From Unio delphinus (Eukaryota > Mollusca > Bivalvia > Unionida > Unionidae): 64,000 nucleotides of DNA. The notes under the pieces are model-generated. The model worked only from the letters and a program-made list of their open reading frames with translations, did no database searches and had not been told where the DNA came from. The position numbers were made by a program, and so were the translations under genes. Shown one piece after another: positions 48,971-60,112 of this stretch. How positions within the stretch are numbered: position 1 is the first letter of the stretch; the number at the start of each line of letters is the position of its first letter. Location of the stretch: assembly GCA_029339505.1 (NCBI GenBank), contig JAQISU010000193.1, positions 253,001-317,000 on the forward strand, read 5' to 3'.

Positions 48971-50447
48971 CCAATCGTTTTAAAGTTGAATTTTATATAT
49001 TTTTTATGTATTTTTTAATTTATTTAGCTCTTGCAAAGAATTATGTATAGGAAAGGATAAATGGGTGTTTCACAGAAACAAGCTATACCAGCTTGGACTG
49101 CTAAAAGGGCCACAGTTACACATTATCAAAAGTTAATAAATCGAAACTACCAATCTCATCGGTAAACATTGTTTATAGAACAGTTTCAGGACATATGGCG
49201 TTTCACTTTAAAAAAAATTCTGATATATCGTACACATCAAAATTAGACTGACTTCGTACAACGTTTGCACGACATGTGTCATTCACAGAGACACCTCTGG
49301 TTGGTAAAGTCATTTTTATTATTTATATGTACATGTTGTATCGCGTATTAAGGTACCACACAACATATTAGAATGATCGATCAATTATAGACCCTCTGGA
49401 ATGAAAGAAAAAACAAAAGAGAAAATGTTAGCAAATAATTTCTAATGAAACCGTTTGTAAATGGTGTCATCAATTTCCAAACTTGGATACTGTTTATCAA
49501 ACTTTGAAACTGTATTGTGTTAAAATATATAAATCATCACTGATACATATTTTTGACACTTGAAAAATTCCAATTTTGTATGATTCAGTGAGCAAGATAG
49601 TGTATTTTGTCTTGTTTATGATGGGTCATCACTCTTTTATTTCGACATCACAAAGTTTTATTTTAATAAAAAAATCTTCTACAGGCATGGCTCTATATCA
49701 TAGCACATCAAAAACTTTACATTATTTGAAACAGCAGTAAATATCTTTTGACGACTCTTGGGAGGTAGATATTTGGAATTTTTAACTTATAAATTCGAAA
49801 TGCTAACGAGTTGAAACACATTTTGTTCACATGAGGTCCGTTATTGAATGCATCATTATGCTACAGCGTCATGTTTTTTCATAAACAAAATCAAACTGTC
49901 GATGATGTGCAATTCATAAAACAAATCAAACGAAGCTGAAGTTTCAATGTACGAAAATAAGAGAATAAACTTTTCTAAATTTTTTATACAAAAGAAATAT
50001 GAAGTGAATTCGATGCTGAAAATCAGATACAGTACAATATATATCATGGAAACAAAGGATTGGCCAAATGTTAACCTGTATACAAAATATCACGCAAAAA
50101 CTAATTTGAATGATAAGAAATCTACGTTACTGTATCGGAAAATTTTTGGTAAAGTTTATAGCTGGTTATATATCGATTAAAATTTATCTTAAAAAGAAGC
50201 TACCAGCTGTGATGGTCTCAAGAATACAATCTCTATTTATATGAACTAAATTTGGTGTTGAAATCATCAATGTAATTTTATCGTAATGCAAAATGTGATC
50301 TCTGTAACAATCAGGTGAAACAGATATTGATAAAATATCATTTAAGTATATTTGTTTCGGTTTAATATATGTCATTACATTGTCGTACAAGTTTGTGAGA
50401 GAAGGTCAGATACAGATTTTCACTATATTTCCAGCCTGTATACTAAC

Positions 50448-50489
50448 CTTGGGCCTCCACTGAGATAAACACACCCGCAAGAACTATAC
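50448..50489 (-). CDS. Ly6-like gene B, exon 2 (signal-peptide exon)
   Basis: 42 bp phase 1-1 exon, acceptor 'gtgtatttttccag|GTATAG', donor 'CCCAAG|GTTAGT'. It encodes the hydrophobic core and end of a signal peptide ('GIVLAGVFISVEAQ'). The donor phase fits both gene B exon 3 and gene C exon 42798-42910. It lies just outside the segmental duplication, which explains why gene A has no counterpart. Confidence 0.75.
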
Positions 50490-53436
50490 CTGGAAAAATA
50501 CACATGCACAAGTAAGATAAATCCATATATACATAAATGAAACAAAATATCCTAAATCAATGAGAATTTTCAAAACTGAATATTTATAGGTGTGTGTCTT
50601 AAGAGAATTTATATTTCAATAAAATGCAACATTACACATGCAGAGTGTTATGCTTGAATATAACGGTAGCGTACGTGAATGTCAAGATAGTCTGCGTACA
50701 CTTAACCAGTTTTCATGTTAATCCTATATTCGAGTAGAATTTAAGATAATACGACAGCCATTTTTTTCTATTCATTTATTTCCTTTTGATTTTGCAAATA
50801 GTCCACTAATTATTGGCACAGTCTGTGACTATTCACAGGTGTCGATACATTATTTTTCAGACAGTTAACCAGCAGATCAGAAGGTTAATAAAATGTAGCG
50901 TAATTAGCATTTTGAGATAAGCACATACACAAGTAAATGTCTTACATTTTTCCATTATTAACTTCATATACTTAAATAGATGCGATATGATTAGCAACAA
51001 CATAATTTTTTTGATTGATAGTTTGTCTTTTTTTGGTTATTGACTCAACCTACACCGAAAATTTGGCATACTGGTATAACAAGACGTATGAATAAAAGAA
51101 CGAGCATTATGTTGGCATCATCAATGACCAGAACAATTAAATCTCGTTCAATGAAAGAACAATCAGAATGGATAGACTAAGAAATGAAAAGATTGAAAAA
51201 GCAACAGATGCCAAAACTAGAAAAGGGGTTAAATACTGTTTGAGTTTTCACCAACGGTCAAAGCAGGTGATCTGTGAACGATTATTCCTACAGTTAAGAT
51301 AGCTATAAATCTGTGCAGTGAAACAATGACGATTCAATTCTACATTAGAAATTGACCTGTTATATAGATGGAATAGTGACAGTCTTATATGAACGTGTAA
51401 AACCTGTTAGTGATGAAAACGCGAGAAAAAAGCGAAATTATGCCACTGCACTTACTGGCATTATTCGTTGGTTGTTTACTTGTGGGATTGTTGTCACCTG
51501 CTGAACCGATTACAAGGCAACATACAATGCGGGTCCTTAATATCATTAGACAAAAATGTCGCCGCGGATCGAATAACAAAATATGGGATTACAAGCTGTT
51601 CAATTGCTTCGAGATTGAATACCGCAATTTGCACACTATTACCAAAAACTGTTACGTTTCCTTCAGCAGAAACAATGCTAGTTGCGGTTCGTAAAATCAT
51701 TATGGAATCCTCTAAACAACAATTATCAGATTAGTTAATTGTAAATTTAGCTTTGGGGAGGGGATTAAGGATGTGAAACTTTATATAATGGTGTTAAGAT
51801 GCAGCTGGGGCAAAAATGATATAATTGTATATATTCATTCGAAATTAAAATTTTATATTTGAAAGAAGTGTGCATTTTATTTTTGTATTTAATTAAGGTT
51901 CATTTAAGATTTTAAAAACGTCCTCAGTTGAAATTATTGTGTTATCATCATTTGAAAAGATAATCAAGCCTAGTGTATCTCGCCTAATTGATTTCGAAAA
52001 AAAATTCTTATTTGGTCATATTGCTCGTATACATGAGATATTCTAATTTTAAAGACATCGTTTATGAAATGTGTTCAACTGTTTTTTTCGTTAAAATTTA
52101 ATTATATGTTATTATTACTTGCCAAATATCTAAACGGTTACAAACATAAAAGTCTAAAATATATCTTTATTTTGTGTGCGGATTTATTCGCTCCTATGTT
52201 AAGAATAACGAATCTTAGAAGAATAAATATGGGAGACACAACACGTGCATTAACAATACTCGCAAGGTGCATTATTTACTCTTGATGGCTTTGTACCGTC
52301 TTTGATATATCTTTGAGATCTTTGATATCGAGATTCTTGATCCTCAAATATAAGTATTAACGTACAAAAACAGTTTTATGGCTTTAGCAATATTGATTGC
52401 AGTTAATTTGTTCAATTAGCGAGTAATATTTCAAGCATACACGTTAATATTCCAAGCTTTAACTATCCCTTCAAATTTAGACAATTGAAAAGTCTGATTT
52501 TACAGTGTGATATGCATGTTTGTAGATCATGTGAAATATAAAATTGGTAGACTGGCTTGATATATCAAACATTTTGCACTTTGCATTACCTTTAATAAAA
52601 TATCTAATAAACAGAACACACTCCTGTAGAACGTTTTGTGGACTGAAGAAAAACTTAAACTATTTTCAAATCTATATTGCTTGGGAGAATATTTTCTCTT
52701 TTCATGTTTGAAGGAAATAGTGTGATACCAAATATCGACCATGTAATTTTGTAAGACCGATTATCTTCTATAAAAAGAAATAATTACTTAAATCAATTCA
52801 GGTTATCTTAACTAAATATTTGGAAATATCTGTATCGTTTAATCCTAATGTAAATATAGTATCTAAATGTTATTTAACCAAATATGGTTTCATAATTATT
52901 AGCTATTTTAGTGATTTAATTAATGAAGAAATGGTACCTGTTGATGTGGTTGACAAAGTTCAAACGTAATTTTCAAGTCGGTATTCCCTTTATAATTTTC
53001 TTAACTATATTTATTTCTCAAGCTATTTGATTTTGTTATTAATAACAGGCGATATATTTCCTAAACTAGTTTGGTTAAAATTGGAAGATATACGTGGCAA
53101 GAAATCTAAACATACGAAGACGTTAATGCAAAGCAGAGAGAAAGGTGTGTAGCAGTAGCATGTCAGAAACATTAAAGTCCAAATAGAATGATTATGATGT
53201 AAATATGTATGTACGTACGTACGTATGCATGTGTGTGTGTGGGTGCGATAGTGTATGTATGTATGTATGTATGTATGTATGTATGTATGTATGTATGTAT
53301 GTATGTATGTATGTATGTATGTATATATGTATGTATGTATGTATGTATCGACTAGACTCTGTGTAGAAGGTATCATTCTGTATCTAGCTTCAGAAATTAT
53401 ATTTACTAATCCCAATGTTAAGAAATAAATACTTAC
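50490..53436. other. Gene B intron 1; no other gene supported
   Basis: It includes overlapping plus-strand ORFs at 51410-51734, one with a hydrophobic start ('MPLHLLALFVGCLLVGLLSP'), but no splice sites or family; and a TATG array at 53255-53347. Confidence 0.5.
53204..53347. repeat. (TATG)n microsatellite with TACG start
   Basis: TATG/TACG repeats, one TATA interruption. Confidence 0.97.
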
Positions 53437-53461
53437 CACAAATTAGCATAGGTCGCGCCAT
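53437..53461 (-). CDS. Ly6-like gene B, exon 1 (start codon)
   Basis: ATG at 53461-53459 followed by eight codons ('MARPMLIC') and a perfect donor (TTTGTG|GTAAGT). It ends in phase 1 and joins to exon 2 to give one continuous signal peptide: a positive residue near the start, then a hydrophobic stretch, then 'SVEAQ'. The gene B protein is 176 residues. An LTR retrotransposon begins 111 bp further upstream. Confidence 0.75.
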
Positions 53462-53567
53462 GGGTTCACTTAAAGAAATATAAATAAAAACAATTACTGA
53501 ACATTTTAAGATTGTGTACCTAACTGTTAGCAACGTCTATGCATCTCTCAAAAAACATATACATATA

Positions 53568-53572
53568 TTCTA
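53568..53572. repeat. Target-site duplication TTCTA (left)
   Basis: Matches TTCTA at 61821-61825, directly flanking the LTR pair. Confidence 0.9.
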
Positions 53573-55280
53573 TGTAACAGAATTGTTACCGAGAGGAGGG
53601 TGGATTAAATGAACAATACAAACACAATTTGTGAAAGAAAATATAAATTTATGTAATAAATTATAAATGAAAAAAATACAGATGTAACAACACAATAATT
53701 CATGCACTCAACCCACAATTAAACTCACAACCATTCACAATACATGAACAAATTAAATAACAATACAAAAGGAATCACAAATGTAAAGGGATCTCTTGGA
53801 TTATACACAGATCCAAGAATCCTTTACGAAAGTTAAATAAATGCAAGTACGATTTACGAAAAAAATAAACACAAACGACAAACTATCTATCGCACGATGG
53901 ATTGCGATAACGAGCACGATCATATACTTGTATTCAATCAAGTTGCTAGCTTTTATTGATATCTATGTGATCACTTGAAATATTATTGCGATCTGACATA
54001 AGCATGCAAATACAACAATGTATTAAATTATATTACAATTTCAATACACCTATGTGTCTCCCCTGTATAACCGCACGATTCAGCAACAGTTGAATCGTCT
54101 CCCAGTTTCCCCGAGAACCGAGGGTTGACCAATACTATTATCGGACGTTTCCCTACACGGATCCACCACAGTTATACGTTCAGACAGCATACAACATCTA
54201 CCAGAACCAACGGTTCCTCACTCCCCTAGATGTCAACCCGGACGTTCTACAACTCTAAGACAGCTCCGACACTCAGACTTCTAGCTTTCCGGATATTTAC
54301 ATGTTACACAGATGTTGACGAACAGACAGTTCGACACACAGACAGATACTTCAATTCCGTTTGCACAAATTAACGGCACAAGCACATTCAGATATTTATA
54401 CAGAGATGTTCCAGAACAAACAATAGATGTCCCACAACAAATCAGACGATATCAAAGACGTTTATCAAAAGATGGTATCAGATGTGTTAACAGCTACGGT
54501 ATCAACGATGTTATTAGCAGCTACGGTATCAGCGATGCTATTAGCAGCTACGGTATCAACGATGTTATTAGCAGCTACGGTATCAACGATGTTATTAGCA
54601 GCTACGGTACCAGAAACAATGTAACAACTATGTTAGCAGCTACGGTATCAGAGACGGTATCAACGATGTTATTAGATGCGCTATCAGTGATGAACTTCTA
54701 CGGTATCAACGACGGAATCAGCTGGAATCAGACTGAATCAACGACGGAATCAGCTGGAATCAGACTGAATCAGCTATAATAAACAAAACCAGACTAATAA
54801 TAGTTGTCTCAAAAATAATCTAAGCCGTAGATTACGATATTGTATTTATAGTCTAAAAGTGACTAGTAATTCCAAATATTCCACGTTCATTGCAATAAAG
54901 GCATCATTATACGAAATGATAATCTGAATAAAATTCACAATAAAACGAAATGTAAATTTAACACTCACCCCTTTGGCTGGAGATTTGCAAGACGAGGTTA
55001 TCTATCCTTCGATTAGATATTTTGGTTCCCGTAAAAAATTATGATAAATAGTTCGCCTTATATACTCTCAATAGGTGAACATAAATCACATCGAGCTTGC
55101 CGTACACCACGTACAACGAGTATTTCGGATTTCATGTAAATTACAAATTGGCACATGCAAATCGTTACACGCCACTTAATCACCCCAGGTAATGCGTGTA
55201 CGACGAAATCAAGAAAATGGTGAGTTTCGTTTGCAATTCAAGAACAGAAATCAGTTCAATTTTCGCCTAATTCTGTGACA
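53573..55280 (-). repeat. 3' LTR (element sense is minus)
   Basis: Identical to 60113-61820 except at three sites. It contains a 27 bp minisatellite at about 54487-54640. Confidence 0.97.
54487..54640. repeat. 27 bp minisatellite inside the LTR
   Basis: Units of 'cagctacggtatcaacgatg + ttattag' repeat about five times. They keep a plus-strand ORF open (54312-54779; 'SYGINDVIS' repeats), antisense to the element. The second LTR has the same array at 61027-61180. Confidence 0.9.
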
Positions 55281-55282
55281 AT

Positions 55283-55294
55283 ACCTCCCCCCTA
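55283..55294 (-). other. Polypurine tract
   Basis: On the minus strand this reads taggggggaggt, two bases from the 3' LTR, the expected plus-strand primer. Confidence 0.85.
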
Positions 55295-55429
55295 AGAATA
55301 AAAATGTACACATTTTTAAAACTAACACAGAATAGAAGAAAAATAACTACTGATGATATCTTACAACATTTACACTGGTTATACTACAAACTGGATTTTA
55401 TTACTGGGCAAATTCATACAAATTTCCCA

Positions 55430-58400
55430 TCACGCCCTACTCAAGTAGTCTGCGCCTATATTTTCAACTCCCCTTATTGCTTCTACACGGAAACGATAAG
55501 GTTGTAGTGTTAGCGCCCAACGCATCAACCGAGCGTTAGCGACCTTGGCCTTGTTCAAATACAGTAGGGGTTGGTGATCAGTCTCAAGAACGAAATCTCT
55601 CCCAAATAGATATGCGTGATACTTCCCAATTCCCCATACTACGGCCAAACATTCCTTTTCTATAACGGAATAATTTTTCTCCCTGGGTAGCAATTTTCTA
55701 CTCGAGTAAGCTACGGGTAACTTACTGTCGTCCTGCTCTTGCAGTAAAACTGCCCCCAACCCAGTTTCAGAAGCGTCTGTTCTTAGAATAAAAGGTTTGC
55801 TGACATCCGGCAATTTCAATATAGGTGCACTAACCAGTTTCTCTTTCAGAGTACAAAATGCTTTATCTTGTGGCGGTCCCCATTCAACCTTGTTTGGTTG
55901 CCCCTTCTTGGTCAAATCAGACAGCAGGCTAGCAATGGCTGCAAAGTTCGGTATAAACTTTCTGTAAAAACCTACTAGACCTAGAAATGATCTTACCTGT
56001 GTTTTATTGGTTGGCTTTGGTGCGTCTCTAATTGCTTCAACTTGCTTGGGATGAGGTTTTAACTGACCCATACCGCTGACCCTATGACCCAAACAATCTA
56101 AATCTGTATAACCAATACTGCATTTAGTGGGTCTCACTGTAAGGTTCGCTTTGCGGAGTCTATTGAAGAGCTCGCTCAGGACGGACACGTGCTCACTCCA
56201 AGTATTCGTGTACACGAATATGTCGTCTACAAAGCTATCAACGTTTGTTAAACCTTTCAGCAACTTTCGCATCAAACGACAACAAGTGGCGCTGGCTCCA
56301 ACTAACCCGAAAGGCATCACTTTGAATTGATACAATCCTTTCTGGGTCGCAAATGCCGTCAAAGTTCGGGACTCTGGGACAATGGGAACCTGCCAATATC
56401 CCTTGGACAGATCCAATTTGGAAATCCATCGGTTTCCCGACAACTTTGCAAATAGACCCTCCATATCTGGCATTGGTTCTGCATCGAACACAGTGATTTT
56501 ATTCAACTGCCGAAAATCGATACAGAATCGGTTCGTCCCGTCCTTTTTCCTTACTAACACTACTGGAGACGAATATGGTGAGTTGGAGGGTTCAATCACC
56601 CCCAGATCCAACATTTTACTCACCTCTTCGTCCACAGCTTCACGTGCGTTGTATGGCACCGGATATCCCTTGATTCGAATAGGGTCAGACGTATTCAGTT
56701 TAATTTTGAGGTCCAACAAAGTTGTACAACCTGGTCTATCTGTGAATACATACGAGTGTTTAGCCAAGAGCGCATTAATCTGTTGACGCTGGTCTTTCGT
56801 CAACTCCGCACTCACATCGACTTTATCTATCCCCTCCCCCGCAACTCCCAAGGGACATTCAAGGGAACTCTCTATATTCGAATCAGCTTCATCATCGTCA
56901 ACGACTGCCGTACAAACGACATTTAAGACCCCCTTTCCAACATTGTCGCTCTGTCTCTTAATATATAACTTGAGCATGTTCGCATGGAATGTTTTTACAT
57001 TACCGTCCATGTCAATTTTATAGTCCATGTCACCTTTTACTTCTTTAACTTCATATGGACCTTTCCACTGGACTAATAACTTATTCGAACTCGTTGGAAG
57101 AAGCAATAGCACCTGATCTCCCACAAGAAATTTCCTATTACGCGCTCTACGGTTGTAATACTTGGCATATCTGCGCCCCGATTTAATCAATTCGTCACGT
57201 GCCATCTGGCATGTACTCTCAAGTTTGTTTCTTAGATCTAACACGTACTGGTAAGTCGTTTTTATTTCCTCGTTCGCGACATCACCAGTCCATAGTTCGC
57301 GTAGTATCCGCATCGGGCCTCGAACTGTCCTACCGTACAACAGTTCAAAGGGCGAGAACCCTAAACTTTCCTGCGGTACTTCACGGTACGCGAACAAAAC
57401 AGCGTTTAAATAACGGTCCCAGTCTTGCGGACGTTCCGCGCACATCTTCCGCAGCATGCTTTTCAGGGTACCATTAAACTTCTCTACCAGTCCATTGCAC
57501 ATCGGATGGTATGGGGTAGTGTTTAGCTGTTTGATGGATAACAGCCTACTTATTTCACCCATGAGGTCAGAGGTGAATTGGGCACCACAATCAGTGAGGA
57601 TTTCCTCTGGCACCCCTACCCTACTGAAGATATCAACTAATGCTTCAGCTACCCTTTCCGTTTCAATAGTTGGTAACGCTACGGCTTCAGGGTATCTGGT
57701 TGCGTAGTCAACCAGAGTAAGTATGTACCGATTCTTTCTTTCGGTAACTGGGTGTATTGGTCCTACAATATCTACTGCCACTCTTTTAAACGGTGTATCT
57801 ATTAATGGCATTTGTCCTAAGGGCACCCTTGTGACCCTTCCCTTACAAACGGTTTTCTGACATACGTCGCACGACCTACAGAACCGTGTGACATCGCCAT
57901 TAACACCGGGCCAGTAGAATTCAGCGACTACCCTGCTAGTGGTCTTAGCCTTACCTAGGTGTCCTGCCATGCTTGACTCATGCGCCACCCTAAGTACTTG
58001 AGATCTATATCTCTGGGGTACGACCACTTGCCAATAACTCTTACCCTCCCGAGCGCTAAACTCCCTATGAATTAATCCGTTCTTGCGTACGAATCTAGAG
58101 CTACCCCCACGCTTGCAATGTTTAATCGCGCCGGACGTGATTTTCTCAACAATTGTTCTGATGGATTCATCACGATCTTGCTCTTGTTTGAAATCATCAC
58201 GGGAAATTCCTGAGATCGATTCAGGGACTATTAATTTATGAAACGCGGTTTTCTCTCGCCGTGTTTGCGCTCGCGTTTCGACTGCCTGAGCCAAAGGTAT
58301 TTTAAAATCGGCCATGGTTGGAAGACGGGAACCTTCAACATTACCGATCGTCAGATCGTACATAGGATTGTCCATACAAAGGGCATCAACAGTTCCCGTT

Positions 58401-59965
58401 AAGAAAGGTGTTTTTACTGTGATCCTTGCTACGGGAATGCGACCCATCGTCTGATCAAGTAACATACATGGGGATTCCCACCCGAGCATTTGGTTATCCT
58501 GCACGAGACTACGTTTGATCACTACGCCCGTACAACCAGTGTCACGCAATACCACGACTTCTCGACCGTTGACAAACCCTCTCGCGGTTGGTACACGCGC
58601 TTCAGGAAATAAACACGTGCCAAGCGAATGAATACAAGGTTCTACCTGTACGATGTTATCAGTTATACCTTTACTTTGTATAGCCACTGCTACCTTATGT
58701 ATAAGTGCCTTTCTTTTAGGACAGTCTTTTTGAACATGACCCAATGCATTACACAAGAAACACCGCACACGCTGAAAAACTGGATTCCCAACTGACCTTT
58801 TTACCTCAGCTGATTTTACAGGCTCCCTAGGCATAGGTCTTACAGACTGGTTTCCAGACTTAAAATCTTTTAACACCACGTTCTGGGTTCCCCCATGAGC
58901 TTCGGCAAATAAATCGGCTTGCTTAGCCATATCTTTTACGTTTGTGAAGACTTTCTCCTTCAGAAATTGATCTAATTCTCGCCCAACTGTATTAAATAAT
59001 TGATCTCTGAGCAAGAAATCAGTCAACCCTTCAAACGTTTTCACCGCTTTGCCGCATTCAATCCACCGCTCAAAATAGTTCGCAATTCTGACGGTGAACT
59101 GACCAAAGGTTTCTCCCTTATCGGGCTTGCTATACCTGAACTTTTTTCGAAAACCTTGTTCAGTGAGCTCGTACCTTTTGAGAAGTGCTTCCTTTAGGAC
59201 GTCGTACTTAAACACATCGTCCCTAGGAAGTCGCGAGTATACATCCAGTGCTTTACCTTTTAATAAAGCACTCAGATGCAGCGCCCAGTCATTTTGACTC
59301 CACTTCTGGTTTTCGGCATACCGCTCAAACCGATGAAGATAACTATCTATGTTATCTTTTTCATCGTCAAAGGGAGGTAATTTGGGGCCCCTTAATTTGT
59401 TAGTGGCAGAATCGTGTTCTCTTCCAGATGTCGCTAATTCTACCTTACGCTCATGATCCCGTTGTTTTGCTCTTTCTTCTAACTCTAACATTTCTACTTT
59501 AGCTAGTTTATCTAACTCTATTCGCTTTTGCTCCGCTTCCATTTCCCATTCTATCCTGTCTTTTTCGGCCTGCTTCTCTAATTCTATCTTTTCCTTCTCT
59601 AATCCTATCTTTTCTCTCTCGGCCTGCTTCTCTAATTCTATCTTTTCCCTCTCGGCCTGCTTCTCTAATTCTATCTTTTCCCTCTCGAATTCTATCTTGT
59701 CCCTCTCAAAGGCCCATTTCCTATCTTCGGATTCTCTTTCTAATTCCCGTTTCCTTTCATCAGATTCCCTTTCTAATTCCCTTGACCTTGCCCTTTCTTC
59801 CCTTTCCCGGGCTTGTTCTTCCTGAATAAATTTCCTTAGACTTTCACCTTCATAACCAAATTCTTTGCCTAAGGCAACCAAGTCCTTAAGGGATGACATG
59901 ACAATTGTAATATGAATATAGATATATAACCAAACCAATACTTTAAACACGTTTATACTGGACAC
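55430..59965 (-). CDS. Gag-Pol polyprotein, order gag-PR-INT-RT-RNaseH
   Basis: 1511 residues in one frame; the second Met (59899, 'MSSLKDLVALGKEFGYEGES') is the likelier start. Domains: a Glu/Arg/Lys coiled coil (about 40-180), a SCAN-like gag fold (about 195-390), a CCHC knuckle 'CFLCNALGHVQKDC' (about 400), and an aspartic protease 'RDTGCTGVVIKRS' (about 470). Next is an H2C2 finger with integrase core: D in 'AVDIVGP' (about 727), D in 'LTDCGAQFTS' (about 787), E in 'GLVEKFNGTL' (about 825). Then RT with 'FCIDFRQLNK' and 'FVDDIFVYT' (about 1145-1245), and RNase H with 'LRTDASETGLGAVLL', 'EKECLAVVWG', 'ETDHQPLLYL' (about 1390-1511). Integrase before RT is unlike standard gypsy and like the Gmr1 group. 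No stop or frameshift. Confidence 0.95.
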   Translation of the reverse strand: MSSINVFKVLVWLYIYIHITIVMSSLKDLVALGKEFGYEGESLRKFIQEEQAREREERARSRELERESDERKRELERESEDRKWAFERDKIEFEREKIELEKQAEREKIELEKQAEREKIGLEKEKIELEKQAEKDRIEWEMEAEQKRIELDKLAKVEMLELEERAKQRDHERKVELATSGREHDSATNKLRGPKLPPFDDEKDNIDSYLHRFERYAENQKWSQNDWALHLSALLKGKALDVYSRLPRDDVFKYDVLKEALLKRYELTEQGFRKKFRYSKPDKGETFGQFTVRIANYFERWIECGKAVKTFEGLTDFLLRDQLFNTVGRELDQFLKEKVFTNVKDMAKQADLFAEAHGGTQNVVLKDFKSGNQSVRPMPREPVKSAEVKRSVGNPVFQRVRCFLCNALGHVQKDCPKRKALIHKVAVAIQSKGITDNIVQVEPCIHSLGTCLFPEARVPTARGFVNGREVVVLRDTGCTGVVIKRSLVQDNQMLGWESPCMLLDQTMGRIPVARITVKTPFLTGTVDALCMDNPMYDLTIGNVEGSRLPTMADFKIPLAQAVETRAQTRREKTAFHKLIVPESISGISRDDFKQEQDRDESIRTIVEKITSGAIKHCKRGGSSRFVRKNGLIHREFSAREGKSYWQVVVPQRYRSQVLRVAHESSMAGHLGKAKTTSRVVAEFYWPGVNGDVTRFCRSCDVCQKTVCKGRVTRVPLGQMPLIDTPFKRVAVDIVGPIHPVTERKNRYILTLVDYATRYPEAVALPTIETERVAEALVDIFSRVGVPEEILTDCGAQFTSDLMGEISRLLSIKQLNTTPYHPMCNGLVEKFNGTLKSMLRKMCAERPQDWDRYLNAVLFAYREVPQESLGFSPFELLYGRTVRGPMRILRELWTGDVANEEIKTTYQYVLDLRNKLESTCQMARDELIKSGRRYAKYYNRRARNRKFLVGDQVLLLLPTSSNKLLVQWKGPYEVKEVKGDMDYKIDMDGNVKTFHANMLKLYIKRQSDNVGKGVLNVVCTAVVDDDEADSNIESSLECPLGVAGEGIDKVDVSAELTKDQRQQINALLAKHSYVFTDRPGCTTLLDLKIKLNTSDPIRIKGYPVPYNAREAVDEEVSKMLDLGVIEPSNSPYSSPVVLVRKKDGTNRFCIDFRQLNKITVFDAEPMPDMEGLFAKLSGNRWISKLDLSKGYWQVPIVPESRTLTAFATQKGLYQFKVMPFGLVGASATCCRLMRKLLKGLTNVDSFVDDIFVYTNTWSEHVSVLSELFNRLRKANLTVRPTKCSIGYTDLDCLGHRVSGMGQLKPHPKQVEAIRDAPKPTNKTQVRSFLGLVGFYRKFIPNFAAIASLLSDLTKKGQPNKVEWGPPQDKAFCTLKEKLVSAPILKLPDVSKPFILRTDASETGLGAVLLQEQDDSKLPVAYSSRKLLPREKNYSVIEKECLAVVWGIGKYHAYLFGRDFVLETDHQPLLYLNKAKVANARLMRWALTLQPYRFRVEAIRGVENIGADYLSRA

Positions 59966-60094
59966 ACGGACCTAGGTAAACTAAACAAAAATAAACTCCA
60001 ACTAGAGTATTATCTCAACAGAAGGTCACGCTCAAATATAAACATTAAATGTATACCTTCACAAAAATGATTGACAGTTCACTTAATCCAACGA

Positions 60095-60111
60095 TCCCAC
60101 TTCTGACACCA
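60095..60111 (-). other. Primer binding site, tRNA-Leu type
   Basis: On the minus strand TGGTGTCAGAAGTGGGA, one base after the 5' LTR. It is complementary to a tRNA 3' end TCCCACTTCTGACACCA, which is the acceptor and T-stem end of a typical animal tRNA-Leu. Confidence 0.85.
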
Positions 60112-60112
60112 T

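Larger units (their letters stand above)
44499..50314. repeat. Segmental duplication, copy 2
   Basis: Direct copy of 1-7474. It carries exons 3-5 of gene B. Shared non-coding landmarks include 'cgtcatatccgtctttgccacgcgg' (213/44716) and 'cgcatgcgcgcagaagatatcaa' (about 1102/45598). Copy 2 has a duplicated GA block (47141-47345), lacks about 165 bp corresponding to 2300-2465, and has a longer TATG run at 48577. Confidence 0.95.

Noticed and set aside
51410..51734. Secreted protein with signal peptide on the plus strand
   Set aside because: The hydrophobic start is attractive, but the downstream frame has no cysteine pattern or domain, overlapping frames are also open, and it lies in a gene B intron.
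54312..54779. Host gene inside the LTR
   Set aside because: Identical in both LTRs and antisense to the element; it is an internal minisatellite kept open by its 27 bp unit.
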